Source: Hippea sp. KM1
Lineage (GTDB): Bacteria > Campylobacterota_A > Desulfurellia > Desulfurellales > Hippeaceae
Length of the DNA: 64,000 nucleotides
Direction of reading: 5' to 3'
NCBI RefSeq assembly: GCF_000526195.1
Contig: NZ_JAFP01000001.1
Span: 1,152,001-1,216,000 of the forward strand
Positions within the stretch are counted from its first letter, which is position 1. Each line of letters opens with the position of its first letter. Positions 42,873 through 53,676 of this stretch are shown piece after piece. The translations under genes were made by a program, and so were the position numbers. The notes under the pieces were generated by a model, which worked only from the letters and a program-made list of their open reading frames with translations, did no database searches and was not told the origin of the DNA.

Positions 42873-44153
42873 AACAGCCACAAGGTCGGTCTGATTTTTA
42901 ACCAACTCCACCCTAACCTTAACAAAATCACCGGGCTTTAGGCTGTCTGACTTTACAAAGATAACGCCGTCTATCTCATAGGCGCTTCTGTAGCTCCTTC
43001 CTATCCAATAACCCTCATCCTCTGCAGGCTCATCCACTATAACCTCAAGCACCTCACCCACAAGCCTTTCATTTATGCCTTCTGTAATCGACAGGGCAAG
43101 GCTTTGCGCCTCTATCAGCCTATCCTCCTTAATCTCCTCATCCATATCGTAAAAACTCTTAAATGCCTGGGTGCCCTCTTCATGGTAATACTTAAAAAAA
43201 CCAGCCCAATCAAGCTGGCTATAGTCAAGAAAACTCAAAAGCCTATCAAAATCCTCATCTTCTTCGGTTGGAAACCCCACTATAAATGTTGAGCGTATGG
43301 CTATACCCTTAACCTTTAACCTCAACCTATCTATCAATCCCTCCATATCCTTCAGGGTATAACCCCGCCCCATGTCGGCCAAAACCCTATCCGATGCATG
43401 TTGAAACGGCACATCGATGTATCTAACAACCCTCTTAGAGGTCGACATAAACTCGATCAACTCATCCGTTATATAGCTCGGATAGGTATACATCAACCGA
43501 ATCCAGGGTAAGCCCTCGATTTCATCAAGCCTTTTTAGGAGTTCAACAAGGGCGTTTTTTTTATTCTTTTCAAACATATAGGCTGTTGTATCCTGAGCCG
43601 TTATGTAAAGCTCCCTAACGCCTTTTTCTGATAGTATCTGCGCCTCATCAACAAGCTCATCCATATCCCTGCTTCTAAAGCCACCTTTAATTAGAGGGAT
43701 GGCGCAAAAGGTGCAACCGTTTGAGCAGCCGTCTGCAATCTTTAGATAGCCTATATGCTTATGCCCTATAATATGCCTATAAATATAAGGTTTCTTTAGA
43801 TTATGGGGGCTATCTAAAACAACATCGGAGATCCTATCCAGTTCATTAACACCCACAAAACCATCAACCTCTGGCAACTCCTCTTTCAACTGCTGCCTGT
43901 ACCGCTCATAAAGACAGCCGCAAACTATAAGCCTCTTTGACGGGTCATCCTTCTTAAATTGGGCAAGTTCAAGTATAGTATCGATCGATTCCTCTCTGGC
44001 AGGCTCGATAAAGCCGCAGGTGTTCACCATCAACACATCGGCCTGCTGCGGGTCTTTTTCTATTGTACACCCCTTGGCTTTTAAAATACCCACCATATAT
44101 TCACTGTCTGCTGTATTCTTTGGGCAACCCAAACTCTCAATATATACCTTCAT
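42858..44153 (-). CDS. rimO: Ribosomal protein S12 methylthiotransferase
   Basis: RimO, 431 aa, a radical-SAM enzyme that methylthiolates an aspartate of ribosomal protein S12. An N-terminal UPF0004 domain with Cys at GCPKNTAD, VNTCGF and CGCLY holds the auxiliary cluster. The radical-SAM motif is DGCSNGCTFC (about 146-155), followed by FRSR, and a C-terminal TRAM domain ends the protein. The GCPKN and SNGC forms favour RimO over MiaB. Its start overlaps the typA stop (ATGA). Confidence 0.94.
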   Translation of the reverse strand: MKVYIESLGCPKNTADSEYMVGILKAKGCTIEKDPQQADVLMVNTCGFIEPAREESIDTILELAQFKKDDPSKRLIVCGCLYERYRQQLKEELPEVDGFVGVNELDRISDVVLDSPHNLKKPYIYRHIIGHKHIGYLKIADGCSNGCTFCAIPLIKGGFRSRDMDELVDEAQILSEKGVRELYITAQDTTAYMFEKNKKNALVELLKRLDEIEGLPWIRLMYTYPSYITDELIEFMSTSKRVVRYIDVPFQHASDRVLADMGRGYTLKDMEGLIDRLRLKVKGIAIRSTFIVGFPTEEDEDFDRLLSFLDYSQLDWAGFFKYYHEEGTQAFKSFYDMDEEIKEDRLIEAQSLALSITEGINERLVGEVLEVIVDEPAEDEGYWIGRSYRSAYEIDGVIFVKSDSLKPGDFVKVRVELVKNQTDLVAVLQSG

Positions 44154-45970
44154 ATCCTATTGTGCTCTGTCATCCTTCTTTTTTGGGCTGATAAAATCTT
44201 CTTCCTCAATCTTATCGATTTGGGCGTTATCTCAACCAGCTCATCCTCTTTTATGAAGTTAATGGCCCTCTGCAGGCTCATGGGCGTTATGGGTGCTAAG
44301 ATTATATTATCATCCTTACCGGCAGCCCTCATGTTGGAGAGTTTCTTTTCTTTTGTGGGATTCACATTCAGATCGTTCTCCTTGTTGTGCTCACCTATTA
44401 TCATCCCCTCATAGACTTTTTCATTGGGTGTAATAAACAACCTCCCCCTCGGCTGAAGATTGAAAAGCGCATACGCCGTTGCGACACCCTCTCTATCCGA
44501 AACCAAAGAACCCGTAAACCTCCTCTTGATCTCACCCTTAAACTCCTCATAACCCTCAAGATAGCTGTTCATAATGCCTGTGCCCTTCGTGTCGGTTAAA
44601 AACTCATCCCTGTATCCTATCAAAGCCCTTGTCGGAATCAAAAACTCAAGCCTGACCCTGCCTGAGCCCTTGTTGGTCATGTTAATCAGCCTACCCTTCC
44701 TAAGTTGCAATTTACTGGTAATTACACCCATGAATTCCTCGTTGCAGTCTATAAACAGATGCTCAATGGGCTCCAAAACCTTGCCGTTTTCCCTTTTTAA
44801 GATAACCTCAGGCCTTCCAACGGTTAGCTCATACCCCTCTTTTCTTAAGGATTCTATTAAAATAATAAGTTGCAGCTCGCCCCTTCCTTTAACTATCACC
44901 TCATCGGGGTTTTCTGTTTGCTCAACCCTTAATGAAACATTGCGCCTCTCCTCCAAAAAGAGCCTATCCTTTATTTTGTTTGCCTGAACAATAGAGCCCT
45001 CTTTGGAGGCAAACGGTGAGGTATTGGCAGAAAAGCGCATGGCAACCGTTGGCTCATCAATCCTCAACCCAACCACAGGCCTTTGGATCTGTGGTGAACC
45101 TATCACATCACCTATGGTTATATCCTCAATGTTTCCCGCAATAATGGCTATATCACCGGCAACTACGCTATCCACCTCTTTTAGGCCCAAACCCTCATAA
45201 ACCTCTAATCTTGCAATCTTAAACGGCCTTTTTCTGCCATCCTTAGAAAACAGAACAAGCTCATCACCCCTGTTCAAATCCCTATTCAACACCTTCCCTA
45301 TGGCGAGCCTGCCCAAATAATCCGAATAGGAGACATCGGCAACAAGCATTTGAAAGGGTTTGTTCTCGTTAATCTCTGGTGGTGGCACATCCTTTATAAT
45401 CGCATCAAATAGCGGTTTTAAATCATCGCTATGCTCATCCAAGCCAAACCTTGCTATACCCTGTTTTGCAATGCAGTAAAGATAGCTAAACTCCAACTGT
45501 TCATCATTTGCATCCAGATCTATAAACAAATCATAAATCTCATCTAAAACCTCACCAGGGCGTGCATCCCTTCTGTCTATCTTATTTAGAACAACGATTA
45601 TGGGCAGCTTAAGTCTCAACGCCTTAGTCAGAACAAACCGAGTTTGAGGCAAAACGCCCTCTGCGGCATCCACAAGCAGAATAGCACCATCCACCATTGA
45701 TAGTGCCCTTTCAACCTCACCCCCAAAGTCGGCATGCCCCGGTGTATCGACTATATTGATTTTGACCCCTTTATAATTTACGGCACAGTTCTTTGCCCTT
45801 ATGGTTATGCCGTGCTCCCTTTCTAAGTCTATGTTATCAAGCATCCTTTCCTGAATGATTTGATTTTCCCTAAAAAGCCCACTCTGCTTAAGCATAGCAT
45901 CAACAAGGGTGGTCTTGCCGTGATCAACATGCGCAATGATGGCTATGTTCCTTATCTTTTCGTTTCTCAT
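44150..45970 (-). CDS. typA: Translational GTPase TypA/BipA
   Basis: 606 aa ribosome-binding GTPase related to EF-G. P-loop [10 protein letters not shown], switch [20 protein letters not shown], then domains II, III, V and the TypA-specific C-terminal domain ([27 protein letters not shown]). Helps ribosome assembly or stress translation. Coupled to rimO. Confidence 0.97.
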   Translation of the reverse strand: MRNEKIRNIAIIAHVDHGKTTLVDAMLKQSGLFRENQIIQERMLDNIDLEREHGITIRAKNCAVNYKGVKINIVDTPGHADFGGEVERALSMVDGAILLVDAAEGVLPQTRFVLTKALRLKLPIIVVLNKIDRRDARPGEVLDEIYDLFIDLDANDEQLEFSYLYCIAKQGIARFGLDEHSDDLKPLFDAIIKDVPPPEINENKPFQMLVADVSYSDYLGRLAIGKVLNRDLNRGDELVLFSKDGRKRPFKIARLEVYEGLGLKEVDSVVAGDIAIIAGNIEDITIGDVIGSPQIQRPVVGLRIDEPTVAMRFSANTSPFASKEGSIVQANKIKDRLFLEERRNVSLRVEQTENPDEVIVKGRGELQLIILIESLRKEGYELTVGRPEVILKRENGKVLEPIEHLFIDCNEEFMGVITSKLQLRKGRLINMTNKGSGRVRLEFLIPTRALIGYRDEFLTDTKGTGIMNSYLEGYEEFKGEIKRRFTGSLVSDREGVATAYALFNLQPRGRLFITPNEKVYEGMIIGEHNKENDLNVNPTKEKKLSNMRAAGKDDNIILAPITPMSLQRAINFIKEDELVEITPKSIRLRKKILSAQKRRMTEHNRI

Positions 45971-45990
45971 ATATCTCCTATCTTATTGGA

Positions 45991-47085
45991 TTAGTGGCTT
46001 CTGCAGGCCCTTGCGTATCCCTCTTTTAACTCATCAAACAGCTCTTTTGTGGAAACTATCTTATCCACCCTGTAAACATTGGCACCGGCAAAGGCAAAAC
46101 CACCGGCAAACCTGCCCTTCTGGGCGTTCACAAGCGCCTGGGTTATGCAGTATGGTGCTTTTTTATAATCACACCCCTTCAAACACTGCCAGATACACTT
46201 AAACGGCTGCCTTTTACCTTTTTCAACATCCTCTAAAAATTTGTTCCTTATGGCCCTTCCCGGCAGTCCCACAGGGCTTTTTATTATAACCACATCCTCT
46301 TTCTTGGCCTTTATGTATGCCTCTTTAAACCTTATATCGGCATCGCACTCATGCGTTGCAACAAAACGGGTGCCCATCTGCACCCCGTCTGCGCCTATCT
46401 CGTTTATGAAATAGTATATATCCTCACCCGTATATATACCACCCGCTGCGATCACCGGTATCTTTCTGTCATACTTATCCTCATACGGCTTAACGGCCTC
46501 TATTATAGGCGGCAAAAGCCTCTCCAAAGCAAAATCAGGATCGTCTATCTGCTGGGGTTTAAAACCTAAATGGCCTCCAGCCTTTGGGCCTTCCACAACC
46601 ACACAATCGGGGACATCCTTATAGTGCCTATCCCAATACCTAAAGATCAACTTCAAAGCCCTATCGGATGATACAATGGCCCCAAACTTCGTATCACTGT
46701 CTCTTAACTTCTCATACGGCACATCAAGCGGCAGGCCAGCACCTGCAAATACGATGTCAATCCCTTCCTCCACAGACACCTCAAACAGATGCTCAAATTC
46801 ACTCATGGCCACCATTATGTTGACGCCTATAATCCCGCCACCTGAAAGCTCTCTGGCCTTTCTGATTTCTTTTCTCAAAGCCCTCTCATTGGCCTGTTGA
46901 GGGTGTTTCATAAAATCCTTCTCATCCACCATTCCGATCTCGGCGGCGGATATTACGCCTATACCGCCTTCTTTAGCCACAGCACTGGCCAGGGAAGATA
47001 AAGATATGCCTACACCCATTCCCCCCTGAACTATGGCGTATTTAGCCTCCTTATCGCCTATCTTCAAAGATGGTATCTCACACAT
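45991..47085 (-). CDS. Nitronate monooxygenase / FabK-like flavoprotein
   Basis: 364 aa FMN-dependent TIM-barrel of the NMO/enoyl-ACP reductase II family. The N-terminal IVQGGMGVGISL, FAGAGLP, VVVEGPKAGGHLGFK (catalytic His region) and AAGGIYTGEDI are visible. The C terminus has a Cys-rich segment (CIWQCLKGC, then APYCI) not needed for FabK. No fatty-acid synthesis genes adjoin, so nitronate oxidation or an uncharacterised flavin reaction is as likely as enoyl-ACP reduction. Confidence 0.85.
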   Translation of the reverse strand: MCEIPSLKIGDKEAKYAIVQGGMGVGISLSSLASAVAKEGGIGVISAAEIGMVDEKDFMKHPQQANERALRKEIRKARELSGGGIIGVNIMVAMSEFEHLFEVSVEEGIDIVFAGAGLPLDVPYEKLRDSDTKFGAIVSSDRALKLIFRYWDRHYKDVPDCVVVEGPKAGGHLGFKPQQIDDPDFALERLLPPIIEAVKPYEDKYDRKIPVIAAGGIYTGEDIYYFINEIGADGVQMGTRFVATHECDADIRFKEAYIKAKKEDVVIIKSPVGLPGRAIRNKFLEDVEKGKRQPFKCIWQCLKGCDYKKAPYCITQALVNAQKGRFAGGFAFAGANVYRVDKIVSTKELFDELKEGYARACRSH

Positions 47086-47086
47086 G

Positions 47087-47434
47087 CTATTCTTCTCCTA
47101 CAAACATACTCAAAATAAAACTAATAAAGCTCATAAATAGCGAGGCAACAAAAGCTGCCCAGAAACCACTGACATCAAAACCCCTAACGATCTGCGATGT
47201 GATTAAAATCATAATGGTGTTTATAACAAGCGTAAAAAGCCCCATGGTAAGTATATTCAAAGGCAACGTCAATATAATCATGATGGGCTTTAGGGATGCA
47301 TTGAGAAAACCTATTATCAACGATGCAACAGCAAGCGCAACAACGCTGTGCACGACAACGCCCTTCACGATTATGGCAGCAACCCCCAAAGCTATGGTGT
47401 TAATGGCCCATTTAATAAGAAAATACATCCTCAA
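47087..47434 (-). CDS. YvlD-like four-helix membrane protein (phage holin family 4 type)
   Basis: 115 aa with about four transmembrane helices. LNASLKPIMIILTLPLNILTMGLF (residues about 44-67) is the hallmark of the family annotated as 'phage holin family protein'/YvlD. There is no sign of phage genes around, so it is a cellular membrane protein of unknown role. It overlaps lptE's stop by 4 nt. Confidence 0.85.
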   Translation of the reverse strand: MRMYFLIKWAINTIALGVAAIIVKGVVVHSVVALAVASLIIGFLNASLKPIMIILTLPLNILTMGLFTLVINTIMILITSQIVRGFDVSGFWAAFVASLFMSFISFILSMFVGEE

Positions 47435-47937
47435 AAACCCACAAACAATAGATCCTTAATCTTGTCGGCCAGATCCTTGATAACCTCTTTGGAGACTTCC
47501 CTTCTGGCCTTTTCTGTGGCATCAACGCTGCCTGATGCGTTAAAATCCCTATAGCTGGACACCTCCCTATTATTCAAAAGCTCTTCCCCGTTTTTAGAGA
47601 TCAGGCTAACTTTAGCATCTATGGTGCACCTGTATCTTGAGCTGAGTCCACTTTCATCATAGGATATAGGCTCAATTACATAGTGCAGTATAGAAACCCT
47701 CAATATACCATCTGCCCCATCCTTGCTCTCTACAACAGATACCCTTGAGTCCAAATTCATCGTATTAATCAAATCGCCCTTTAGATATATCTGGAGATTG
47801 GGCTGGGTTGTAAGATTAACAACATTATCGATATAGAGCCTTTTTATGCCACCCATCATTGACGAGTTCTGTCCAACAAAGCTATAGGCACACCCATAAA
47901 CAAAAAGCAGAACAGCCAATAAAACAAATCTCTTCAT
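47431..47937 (-). CDS. lptE: LPS-assembly lipoprotein LptE
   Basis: 168 aa. A lipoprotein signal with lipobox ends at Cys16 (LFVYGC), so it is anchored in the outer membrane. The mature part (YSFVGQNSSMMGGIKRLYI, then VSVVESKDGADGILRVSI and a C-terminal helix) fits LptE, which plugs the LptD barrel. It is one base from leuS, a leuS-lptE order common in Gram-negative bacteria. Its partner LptD is encoded at 20401-22503. Confidence 0.85.
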   Translation of the reverse strand: MKRFVLLAVLLFVYGCAYSFVGQNSSMMGGIKRLYIDNVVNLTTQPNLQIYLKGDLINTMNLDSRVSVVESKDGADGILRVSILHYVIEPISYDESGLSSRYRCTIDAKVSLISKNGEELLNNREVSSYRDFNASGSVDATEKARREVSKEVIKDLADKIKDLLFVGF

Positions 47938-50396
47938 TATTTCACCACTATATTCAATAGTTTATCCTTAACAAAAATCCTCTTAACTATAGTCTTACCC
48001 TCTATGTGCCTTTTTACCTTATTGCTCTGCTTTGCCTTCTCAAAGACCTCATCCTCTTTGATGCCCCTGGGCAGAGTCAATGTATCCCTCAACTTACCAT
48101 TGACCGTTATGGCTATGGTTATGGTATCCTTGACAGTGGCAGACTCATCGTATTCGGGCCACGGTTCAAACGCTATCAATGTCTCATGTCCGGTTAACTG
48201 CCACAGCTCCTCAGCAATATGCGGAACTATGGGGTTGAGCATAACAAGGAGCACCTCAATAGCCTTGGCAAATAGGGCCTTCTCATCCTCACTCTGCGGC
48301 TTAAACTCATACAGGAAATTCACAAACTCCATACTTGCGGCAATAGCCGTATTGAAGTGGTAATGCTCAAAATCGTGCGTAATCCTCTTTATGGTGGAGT
48401 GTATCATGTAATTTAACTCTTTCAGCCTATCGGTCTTTATCTCAACATCCCTAACCCTCAAATCCCTATGCTCATAAACCAGACGCCAGACCCTGTTTAA
48501 AAACCTATAGGCACCCTCAACACCCTCATCAGACCATTCAAGGTCCTTCTCAGGGGGTGCGGCAAACAGGATAAACAGCCTTGCCGTATCGGCTCCGTAT
48601 TGGTTGATAATATCATCCGGATCAACCACATTGCCCTTGGATTTGCTCATCTTGGCGCCGTCTTTTATAACCATGCCCTGGGTTAGAAGCCTCTTAAACG
48701 GCTCCGTTGAGCTGGTATAGCCCAAATCCCTCAAAACCTTCGTAAAATACCTTGCATAGAGCAGATGCATAACGGCATGCTCAATACCGCCAACATACTG
48801 GTCAACATCCATCCAGTAATCCGCTTTTTCTCTATCGAAGATGGCCTTGTCGTATTTGGGCGAACAATAGCGCAGAAAATACCATGAAGACTCAACGAAT
48901 GTATCGAATGTATCGGTCTCCCTTTTTGCATCGGCCCCGCAGACAGGGCATTTGGTATTAACAAACTCATCCACCCTGGCAAGCGGTGAGCCGCCCTCAC
49001 CCGTAATCTCCACATTCTCAGGCAACCTTACAGGCAGGTTCTCCTCCTTTTCAGGCACTATTCCACAATTGGGACAGTAAATAACGGGAATTGGTGCACC
49101 CCAATACCTCTGGCGTGAGACATTCCAATCCCTCAGCCTGTATTGATAGCCAACCCTGGCAAGACCCTTATCCTCAAGCCATTTTACTATCTCCCATTTG
49201 GCCTTCTCATTATCCATGCCATCAAATTGAGCCGAATTTACCAATACACCCGGCTCTGTGTATGCCCTATCAAGCTCATCCGGATTATCCGTTAAGCCTT
49301 CGGTGGTTATGACGATCTTCTTTTTGAGGCCATACTTTGTGGCAAATTCAAAATCCCTCTGATCATGGGCAGGAACAGCCATAACAACGCCCGTTCCGTA
49401 ATCCATCAAGACGAAATTTGCAGCATATAGGGGAACCTCCTCCCCTGTGGCCGGATTTATCAGATAAGCCCCCGTAAACACACCCTCTTTTTCTTTGGAG
49501 AAATCCCTATCAACCTTCTTAAACTCCTCAACAAACGCCTCAACGGCTTCCTTCTGCTCATCGCTGACCAACTCCATCAGCTTGGGATGGTTCGGGGCTA
49601 TACTGACAAATGTAACACCAAACAGTGTATCCGGCCTTGTTGTAAATACCTCAAAATACTCATCCTTACCCTTTATTTTAAACCTAACAAAGGCGCCCTT
49701 GGATTTTCCTATCCAGTTTTTCTGCTGAATCAGAACCTTCTCTGGCCAACCATCCTTTATGAGTTCCATATCGTCAAGCAGCTGATCGGCATAATCGGTG
49801 ATCTTTAAGAACCATTCGTCCATCTCCTTCTGAATAACCTCATCGCCGCATCTCCAGCACTTGCCATCCTCAACCTGCTCGTTGGCCAGAACGGTTTTAC
49901 ATGTCGGGCAGTAATTCACCGTGCTCTTTGCACGATAAACCATGCCCCTTTTGAACATCTCTATAAAGACCTTCTGCTCCCATTTGTAATAATTCGCATC
50001 ACAGGTAATAACGAGCCTGTCCCAATCGTATGAAAAGCCAAGCCTTTTGAGTTCTTTAATCATGTAATCGATGTTGGAATATGTCCATTTAGCAGGATGG
50101 GTTTTGTTGCTGATTGCTGCATTCTCAGCAGGCATTCCAAATGCATCAAAACCCATAGGATGCAAAACATTATACCCCTGGGCAAATTTATACCTGGCTA
50201 TGGCATCACCTATGGAGTAATTCCTGACATGCCCCATATGGATCCTGCCCGAAGGATAGGGGAACATCTCAAGCTGATAGAACTTGGGTTTTTTGTCAAA
50301 ATCCTTAGCCTTAAAAACCCCCTTCTCTTCCCAAACCCTCTGCCATTTTGTCTCTATCTCAGCCGGGTTGTACTTCTTCAACGCCTCAACCTCCAT
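47937..50396 (-). CDS. leuS: Leucyl-tRNA synthetase
   Basis: 819 aa class I aminoacyl-tRNA synthetase charging tRNA-Leu. HIGH-type motif HMGH (about 53-56), a zinc-like CPTC/CWRC module, the editing domain, KMSKS (AKMSKSKGN, about 580) and the C-terminal anticodon-binding domain. Full length for the bacterial enzyme. It begins immediately after the ilvD stop. Confidence 0.97.
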   Translation of the reverse strand: MEVEALKKYNPAEIETKWQRVWEEKGVFKAKDFDKKPKFYQLEMFPYPSGRIHMGHVRNYSIGDAIARYKFAQGYNVLHPMGFDAFGMPAENAAISNKTHPAKWTYSNIDYMIKELKRLGFSYDWDRLVITCDANYYKWEQKVFIEMFKRGMVYRAKSTVNYCPTCKTVLANEQVEDGKCWRCGDEVIQKEMDEWFLKITDYADQLLDDMELIKDGWPEKVLIQQKNWIGKSKGAFVRFKIKGKDEYFEVFTTRPDTLFGVTFVSIAPNHPKLMELVSDEQKEAVEAFVEEFKKVDRDFSKEKEGVFTGAYLINPATGEEVPLYAANFVLMDYGTGVVMAVPAHDQRDFEFATKYGLKKKIVITTEGLTDNPDELDRAYTEPGVLVNSAQFDGMDNEKAKWEIVKWLEDKGLARVGYQYRLRDWNVSRQRYWGAPIPVIYCPNCGIVPEKEENLPVRLPENVEITGEGGSPLARVDEFVNTKCPVCGADAKRETDTFDTFVESSWYFLRYCSPKYDKAIFDREKADYWMDVDQYVGGIEHAVMHLLYARYFTKVLRDLGYTSSTEPFKRLLTQGMVIKDGAKMSKSKGNVVDPDDIINQYGADTARLFILFAAPPEKDLEWSDEGVEGAYRFLNRVWRLVYEHRDLRVRDVEIKTDRLKELNYMIHSTIKRITHDFEHYHFNTAIAASMEFVNFLYEFKPQSEDEKALFAKAIEVLLVMLNPIVPHIAEELWQLTGHETLIAFEPWPEYDESATVKDTITIAITVNGKLRDTLTLPRGIKEDEVFEKAKQSNKVKRHIEGKTIVKRIFVKDKLLNIVVK

Positions 50397-52064
50397 TTAG
50401 TATTCTAAAACAGCCCCTTTGCTTGCAGGCCCAACCATCTTGGCATACCTTGCAAGCCAACCCTCTCTAATCTTGGGTGGTTTGGGCTTAAAGTTCTTCT
50501 TCCTTTCTTGAATTGCCTTATCATCAACAAGGAGATTCATCTTCTTATTCTCAACATCAAACTCTATCTTATCGCCCTCCTCAATCAATCCTATCAAACC
50601 GCCCCTTGCAGCCTCAGGCGATATATGGCCCACAGAAAGACCCCTCGTTGCCCCTGAGAATCTTCCGTCTGTAATCAAGGCCACATCCTTGTCAAGACCC
50701 ATTCCTGCTATGGCGCTTGTGGGCTGCAACATCTCCTTCATTCCAGGCCCTCCAGCAGGCCCCTCATACCTGATAACCACAACATCGCCCTTGTTTATCT
50801 GCTTTCCAAATATAGCCTTTAGCGCCTCTTCTTCTGAGTCAAACACCCTGGCTCTTCCAACAAACCTGTTCATGGATGTATCAACACCGGACTGCTTCAG
50901 CACAGCACCATCGGGTGCTAAATTGCCTTTTAAGATTGTAAGACCGCCCCTCGGGTAATACGGCTTATCCAACGGCCTTATAACCTCATCCCTATAAACC
51001 CTTGCATCCTTATAGCTCTCATAAATCGTCTTGCCGCTTACCGTTATGCAGTCGTGATTCAAAAGTCCCAAAGGCTCAAGCCTATTTAGAAGCGCCATCA
51101 TACCGCCTGCTTCATCTAAATCCTGTAAATGATACGGACCAACCGGAGAAAATGCACACAGATCAGGCACCTTATCCGTAAATCTATCAAAATCATCCAG
51201 CGTCAAATCGACCTTTGCCTCCTGTGCTATGGCCAAAAGGTGAAGCACCGTATTTGTTGAGCAGCCCATAGCCATATCGGCAATAATGGCGTTATGGAAC
51301 GCCTCTTTTGTCATTATATCCCTGGGTCTTATACCCCTGTTTACAAGCTCAACTATCTTCATTCCGGCAATTTTTGCAAGCCTGACCCTTGCAGCCATAG
51401 GGGCAGGAATTGTGCCGTTTCCAGGCAAAGAAAGGCCCAAAACCTCGCTGATGCAGTTTATCGAGTTTGCCGAATACATGCCCGAGCACGAACCACAAGA
51501 AGGACACCCAACATCCTCTATCTGCTTTAGCTCTTCTTCGGTTATCTGGCCGCTTAAATATTTACCCACACCCTCAAATACCTGGGCCAGATCTATATCG
51601 GTGCCGTTGTATCTGCCGGCAAGCATTGGACCGCCGGAGATCATGATCGTCGGTATATTGACCCTTGCAGCAGCCATCATCATGCCGGGCACAATCTTAT
51701 CGCATGCCGGCAAGATCACAAGACCATCAACTGGGTGCGCATTGACCATCGTTTCCACAGAATCGGCTATAAGCTCACGCGAGGGCAGCGAATAGTGCAT
51801 ACCCAAATGCCCCATCGCTATACCGTCATCAACGCCTATCACATTGAACTCTATAGGTGTGCCACCGGCCATGTATATGCCGTATTTAACAGCCTCAACG
51901 AGCTGTTGCATATGCACATGTCCCGGCACTATCGTATTATATGAATTGGCTATGGCTATTATCGGCCTGTTTAGCTCAATATCGGTATAACCGTCGGCTT
52001 TAAATAAAGACCTATGCGGCGCCCTCTCTGGCCCCCTTAACATCACATCACTTCTTCTTGCCAT
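50397..52064 (-). CDS. ilvD: Dihydroxy-acid dehydratase
   Basis: 555 aa iron-sulfur enzyme for the third common step of branched-chain amino acid synthesis. Cluster ligands lie in [23 protein letters not shown] and [29 protein letters not shown] is the substrate-side motif. Its pairing with leuS links leucine supply and use. Confidence 0.97.
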   Translation of the reverse strand: MARRSDVMLRGPERAPHRSLFKADGYTDIELNRPIIAIANSYNTIVPGHVHMQQLVEAVKYGIYMAGGTPIEFNVIGVDDGIAMGHLGMHYSLPSRELIADSVETMVNAHPVDGLVILPACDKIVPGMMMAAARVNIPTIMISGGPMLAGRYNGTDIDLAQVFEGVGKYLSGQITEEELKQIEDVGCPSCGSCSGMYSANSINCISEVLGLSLPGNGTIPAPMAARVRLAKIAGMKIVELVNRGIRPRDIMTKEAFHNAIIADMAMGCSTNTVLHLLAIAQEAKVDLTLDDFDRFTDKVPDLCAFSPVGPYHLQDLDEAGGMMALLNRLEPLGLLNHDCITVSGKTIYESYKDARVYRDEVIRPLDKPYYPRGGLTILKGNLAPDGAVLKQSGVDTSMNRFVGRARVFDSEEEALKAIFGKQINKGDVVVIRYEGPAGGPGMKEMLQPTSAIAGMGLDKDVALITDGRFSGATRGLSVGHISPEAARGGLIGLIEEGDKIEFDVENKKMNLLVDDKAIQERKKNFKPKPPKIREGWLARYAKMVGPASKGAVLEY

Positions 52065-52091
52065 CTTAAAGCCCCCCTTAAAAATTAGAAC

Positions 52092-52120
52092 AATTATTAT
52101 TAAATTCTAATCTATGTCAA
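52092..52120 (-). promoter_or_regulatory. Possible promoter of ilvD-leuS
   Basis: On -, TTGACA (52120-52115), a 17-nt spacer and ATAATT (52097-52092), 28 nt before the ilvD ATG; the -35 overlaps the end of the upstream thioesterase gene. The -10 is imperfect. Confidence 0.4.
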
Positions 52121-52501
52121 CAATTTGGATACACAATCGGGCAGTTTTACTATTCTGCTATCCGTATCAACCGCAACAGACAGTATCTCAGCCTCGGCCC
52201 TAAGCTCATCATTTACCTTTACCTGAAAGTAAAGCTCTATACTAGCCTTCTTTATCCTTTTAACCTCAACAAAGACCAAGGCCTCCTCACCAAGCCTTAA
52301 GCTCTTTATGTAATTGGCCTTAACCTCTTTTACTATCAGATAAACCCCCTCATAGTGAAGCCTAAACAGATCACATCCTTTCTTTAGAAAAAACTCCTGC
52401 TTTGCCCTCTCATAAAGCTTAAGATAATTAGCATAATAGACAACACCGCCGGCATCTGTATCATCATAGTAAATCTTGGTTTTGTAAGCCAACTCAGCCA
52501 T
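52112..52501 (-). CDS. YbgC-type acyl-CoA thioesterase
   Basis: 129 aa hotdog-fold protein. KIYYDDTDAGGVVYYANYLK contains the catalytic Asp and is diagnostic of the YbgC/4-hydroxybenzoyl-CoA thioesterase family. In other bacteria it often lies with tol-pal; here it overlaps pgi by 8 nt. The substrate is unknown. Confidence 0.88.
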   Translation of the reverse strand: MAELAYKTKIYYDDTDAGGVVYYANYLKLYERAKQEFFLKKGCDLFRLHYEGVYLIVKEVKANYIKSLRLGEEALVFVEVKRIKKASIELYFQVKVNDELRAEAEILSVAVDTDSRIVKLPDCVSKLLT

Positions 52502-53672
52502 TCTTCAATGCCTCTTTTGTATATCTTTTGCCCAGCTCAACGCCGGGCTGGTTAAACGGATCAACGCCCAAAACCTCACCCGCCTTGGCCGTTGCTATCA
52601 TCAAACCCATCAACAGCCCGCCAAGGGCAAACTCATCATTCCTTTTAAGCCTCAAATGGGCAACATCCACACCGCTTTCCTTAAGGGCCCTCATCGTTGA
52701 ATTCTTCTCTATCTCCATTATTTGAGATAGGGTTTTGCCCTTTAGATAGTCAAACCCGTAATCGTCTTCTATCTCAAAATCGCACCTGCTTGGTGCATCA
52801 ATAAAGACTATGGCCTTATCTTTAGGGCCTTCCTGATACAGTTGCAACTGCGAATGCTGATCGGTCACACCCAACGCATTAATGGGGGTTTGCCCCTTTG
52901 AGTCCTTGCCCAAACTTTCAGCCCACAATTGCCTAAACCAATCGACTATGCCGAACAGATAGTCCTTATAGGCAAACATAACCAGCATATTTTTACTATC
53001 CTGATATGCACCTATAGCAAAATTGACAAAATCGTTGGGAAAATCCCAGCCGTTTCTGTATGCCCTGACCGCAGTTTTTGCCCCTTCTATAAAGGCGTCT
53101 ATGTCAAAACCAAAGAAAGCCAGACCAACAAGACCAACAGGGCTAAAGACCGAATACCTGCCGCCGACCTCATCGGGTATAAAGAACAACTCTATACCCT
53201 CTTTGGCTCCCACCTCATACAAAAACCCCTTGTTGGATGTTGTAAAGGCAATCTGCTCAGGCTTCAGCCTCTTTTTAAGCACAAAGAACTCTGCAAGCGT
53301 CTCTATGGTTGAACCGCTTTTTGACACCACATGAAAGAAGGTTTTATCTATATCCAAAGACAAAACCCTCTCGATGCGGCACGGGTCGATGTTATCAAGG
53401 CTCAAAAATCGCTCCATAACGCCCCTTTTATCTAAAAAACGCAAAGAGGCCTCAAGGGGTAAGGCAGACCCACCGATACCCACCTGAACAAAGCTTTCAT
53501 ACCTATCCCTTATGCCTTTAGAAAACTCCAATATCCTTTCTTTCTGCCCTTTTACACACAGGCTCCTTATGAAGCCGTAATGGGCAAGGTATTTAAGCTC
53601 AAAGTCGTGCTTTTTGGTGTATTCAAAATCCAGTATATCCTCCATCATACCAACTTCTTTTGCTTTCCTCAT
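52494..53672 (-). CDS. pgi: Glucose-6-phosphate isomerase
   Basis: 392 aa, interconverting glucose-6-phosphate and fructose-6-phosphate. GIGGSALPLEA, VVSKSGSTIETLAEF and QPGVELGKRY are family signatures. It is short compared with the ~550 aa enterobacterial enzyme but matches the compact form of Campylobacterota and other lineages. The start could be ATG 53672 or one of two Met codons 8-9 residues on. Fba is two genes upstream. Confidence 0.93.
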   Translation of the reverse strand: MRKAKEVGMMEDILDFEYTKKHDFELKYLAHYGFIRSLCVKGQKERILEFSKGIRDRYESFVQVGIGGSALPLEASLRFLDKRGVMERFLSLDNIDPCRIERVLSLDIDKTFFHVVSKSGSTIETLAEFFVLKKRLKPEQIAFTTSNKGFLYEVGAKEGIELFFIPDEVGGRYSVFSPVGLVGLAFFGFDIDAFIEGAKTAVRAYRNGWDFPNDFVNFAIGAYQDSKNMLVMFAYKDYLFGIVDWFRQLWAESLGKDSKGQTPINALGVTDQHSQLQLYQEGPKDKAIVFIDAPSRCDFEIEDDYGFDYLKGKTLSQIMEIEKNSTMRALKESGVDVAHLRLKRNDEFALGGLLMGLMIATAKAGEVLGVDPFNQPGVELGKRYTKEALKNG

Positions 53673-53676
53673 AAGC

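Noticed and set aside
47087-47434. Reading the 'phage holin family' protein as a sign of prophage
   Set aside because: The YvlD-like family is widespread in chromosomes, and the neighbours are housekeeping genes; no phage gene is present.
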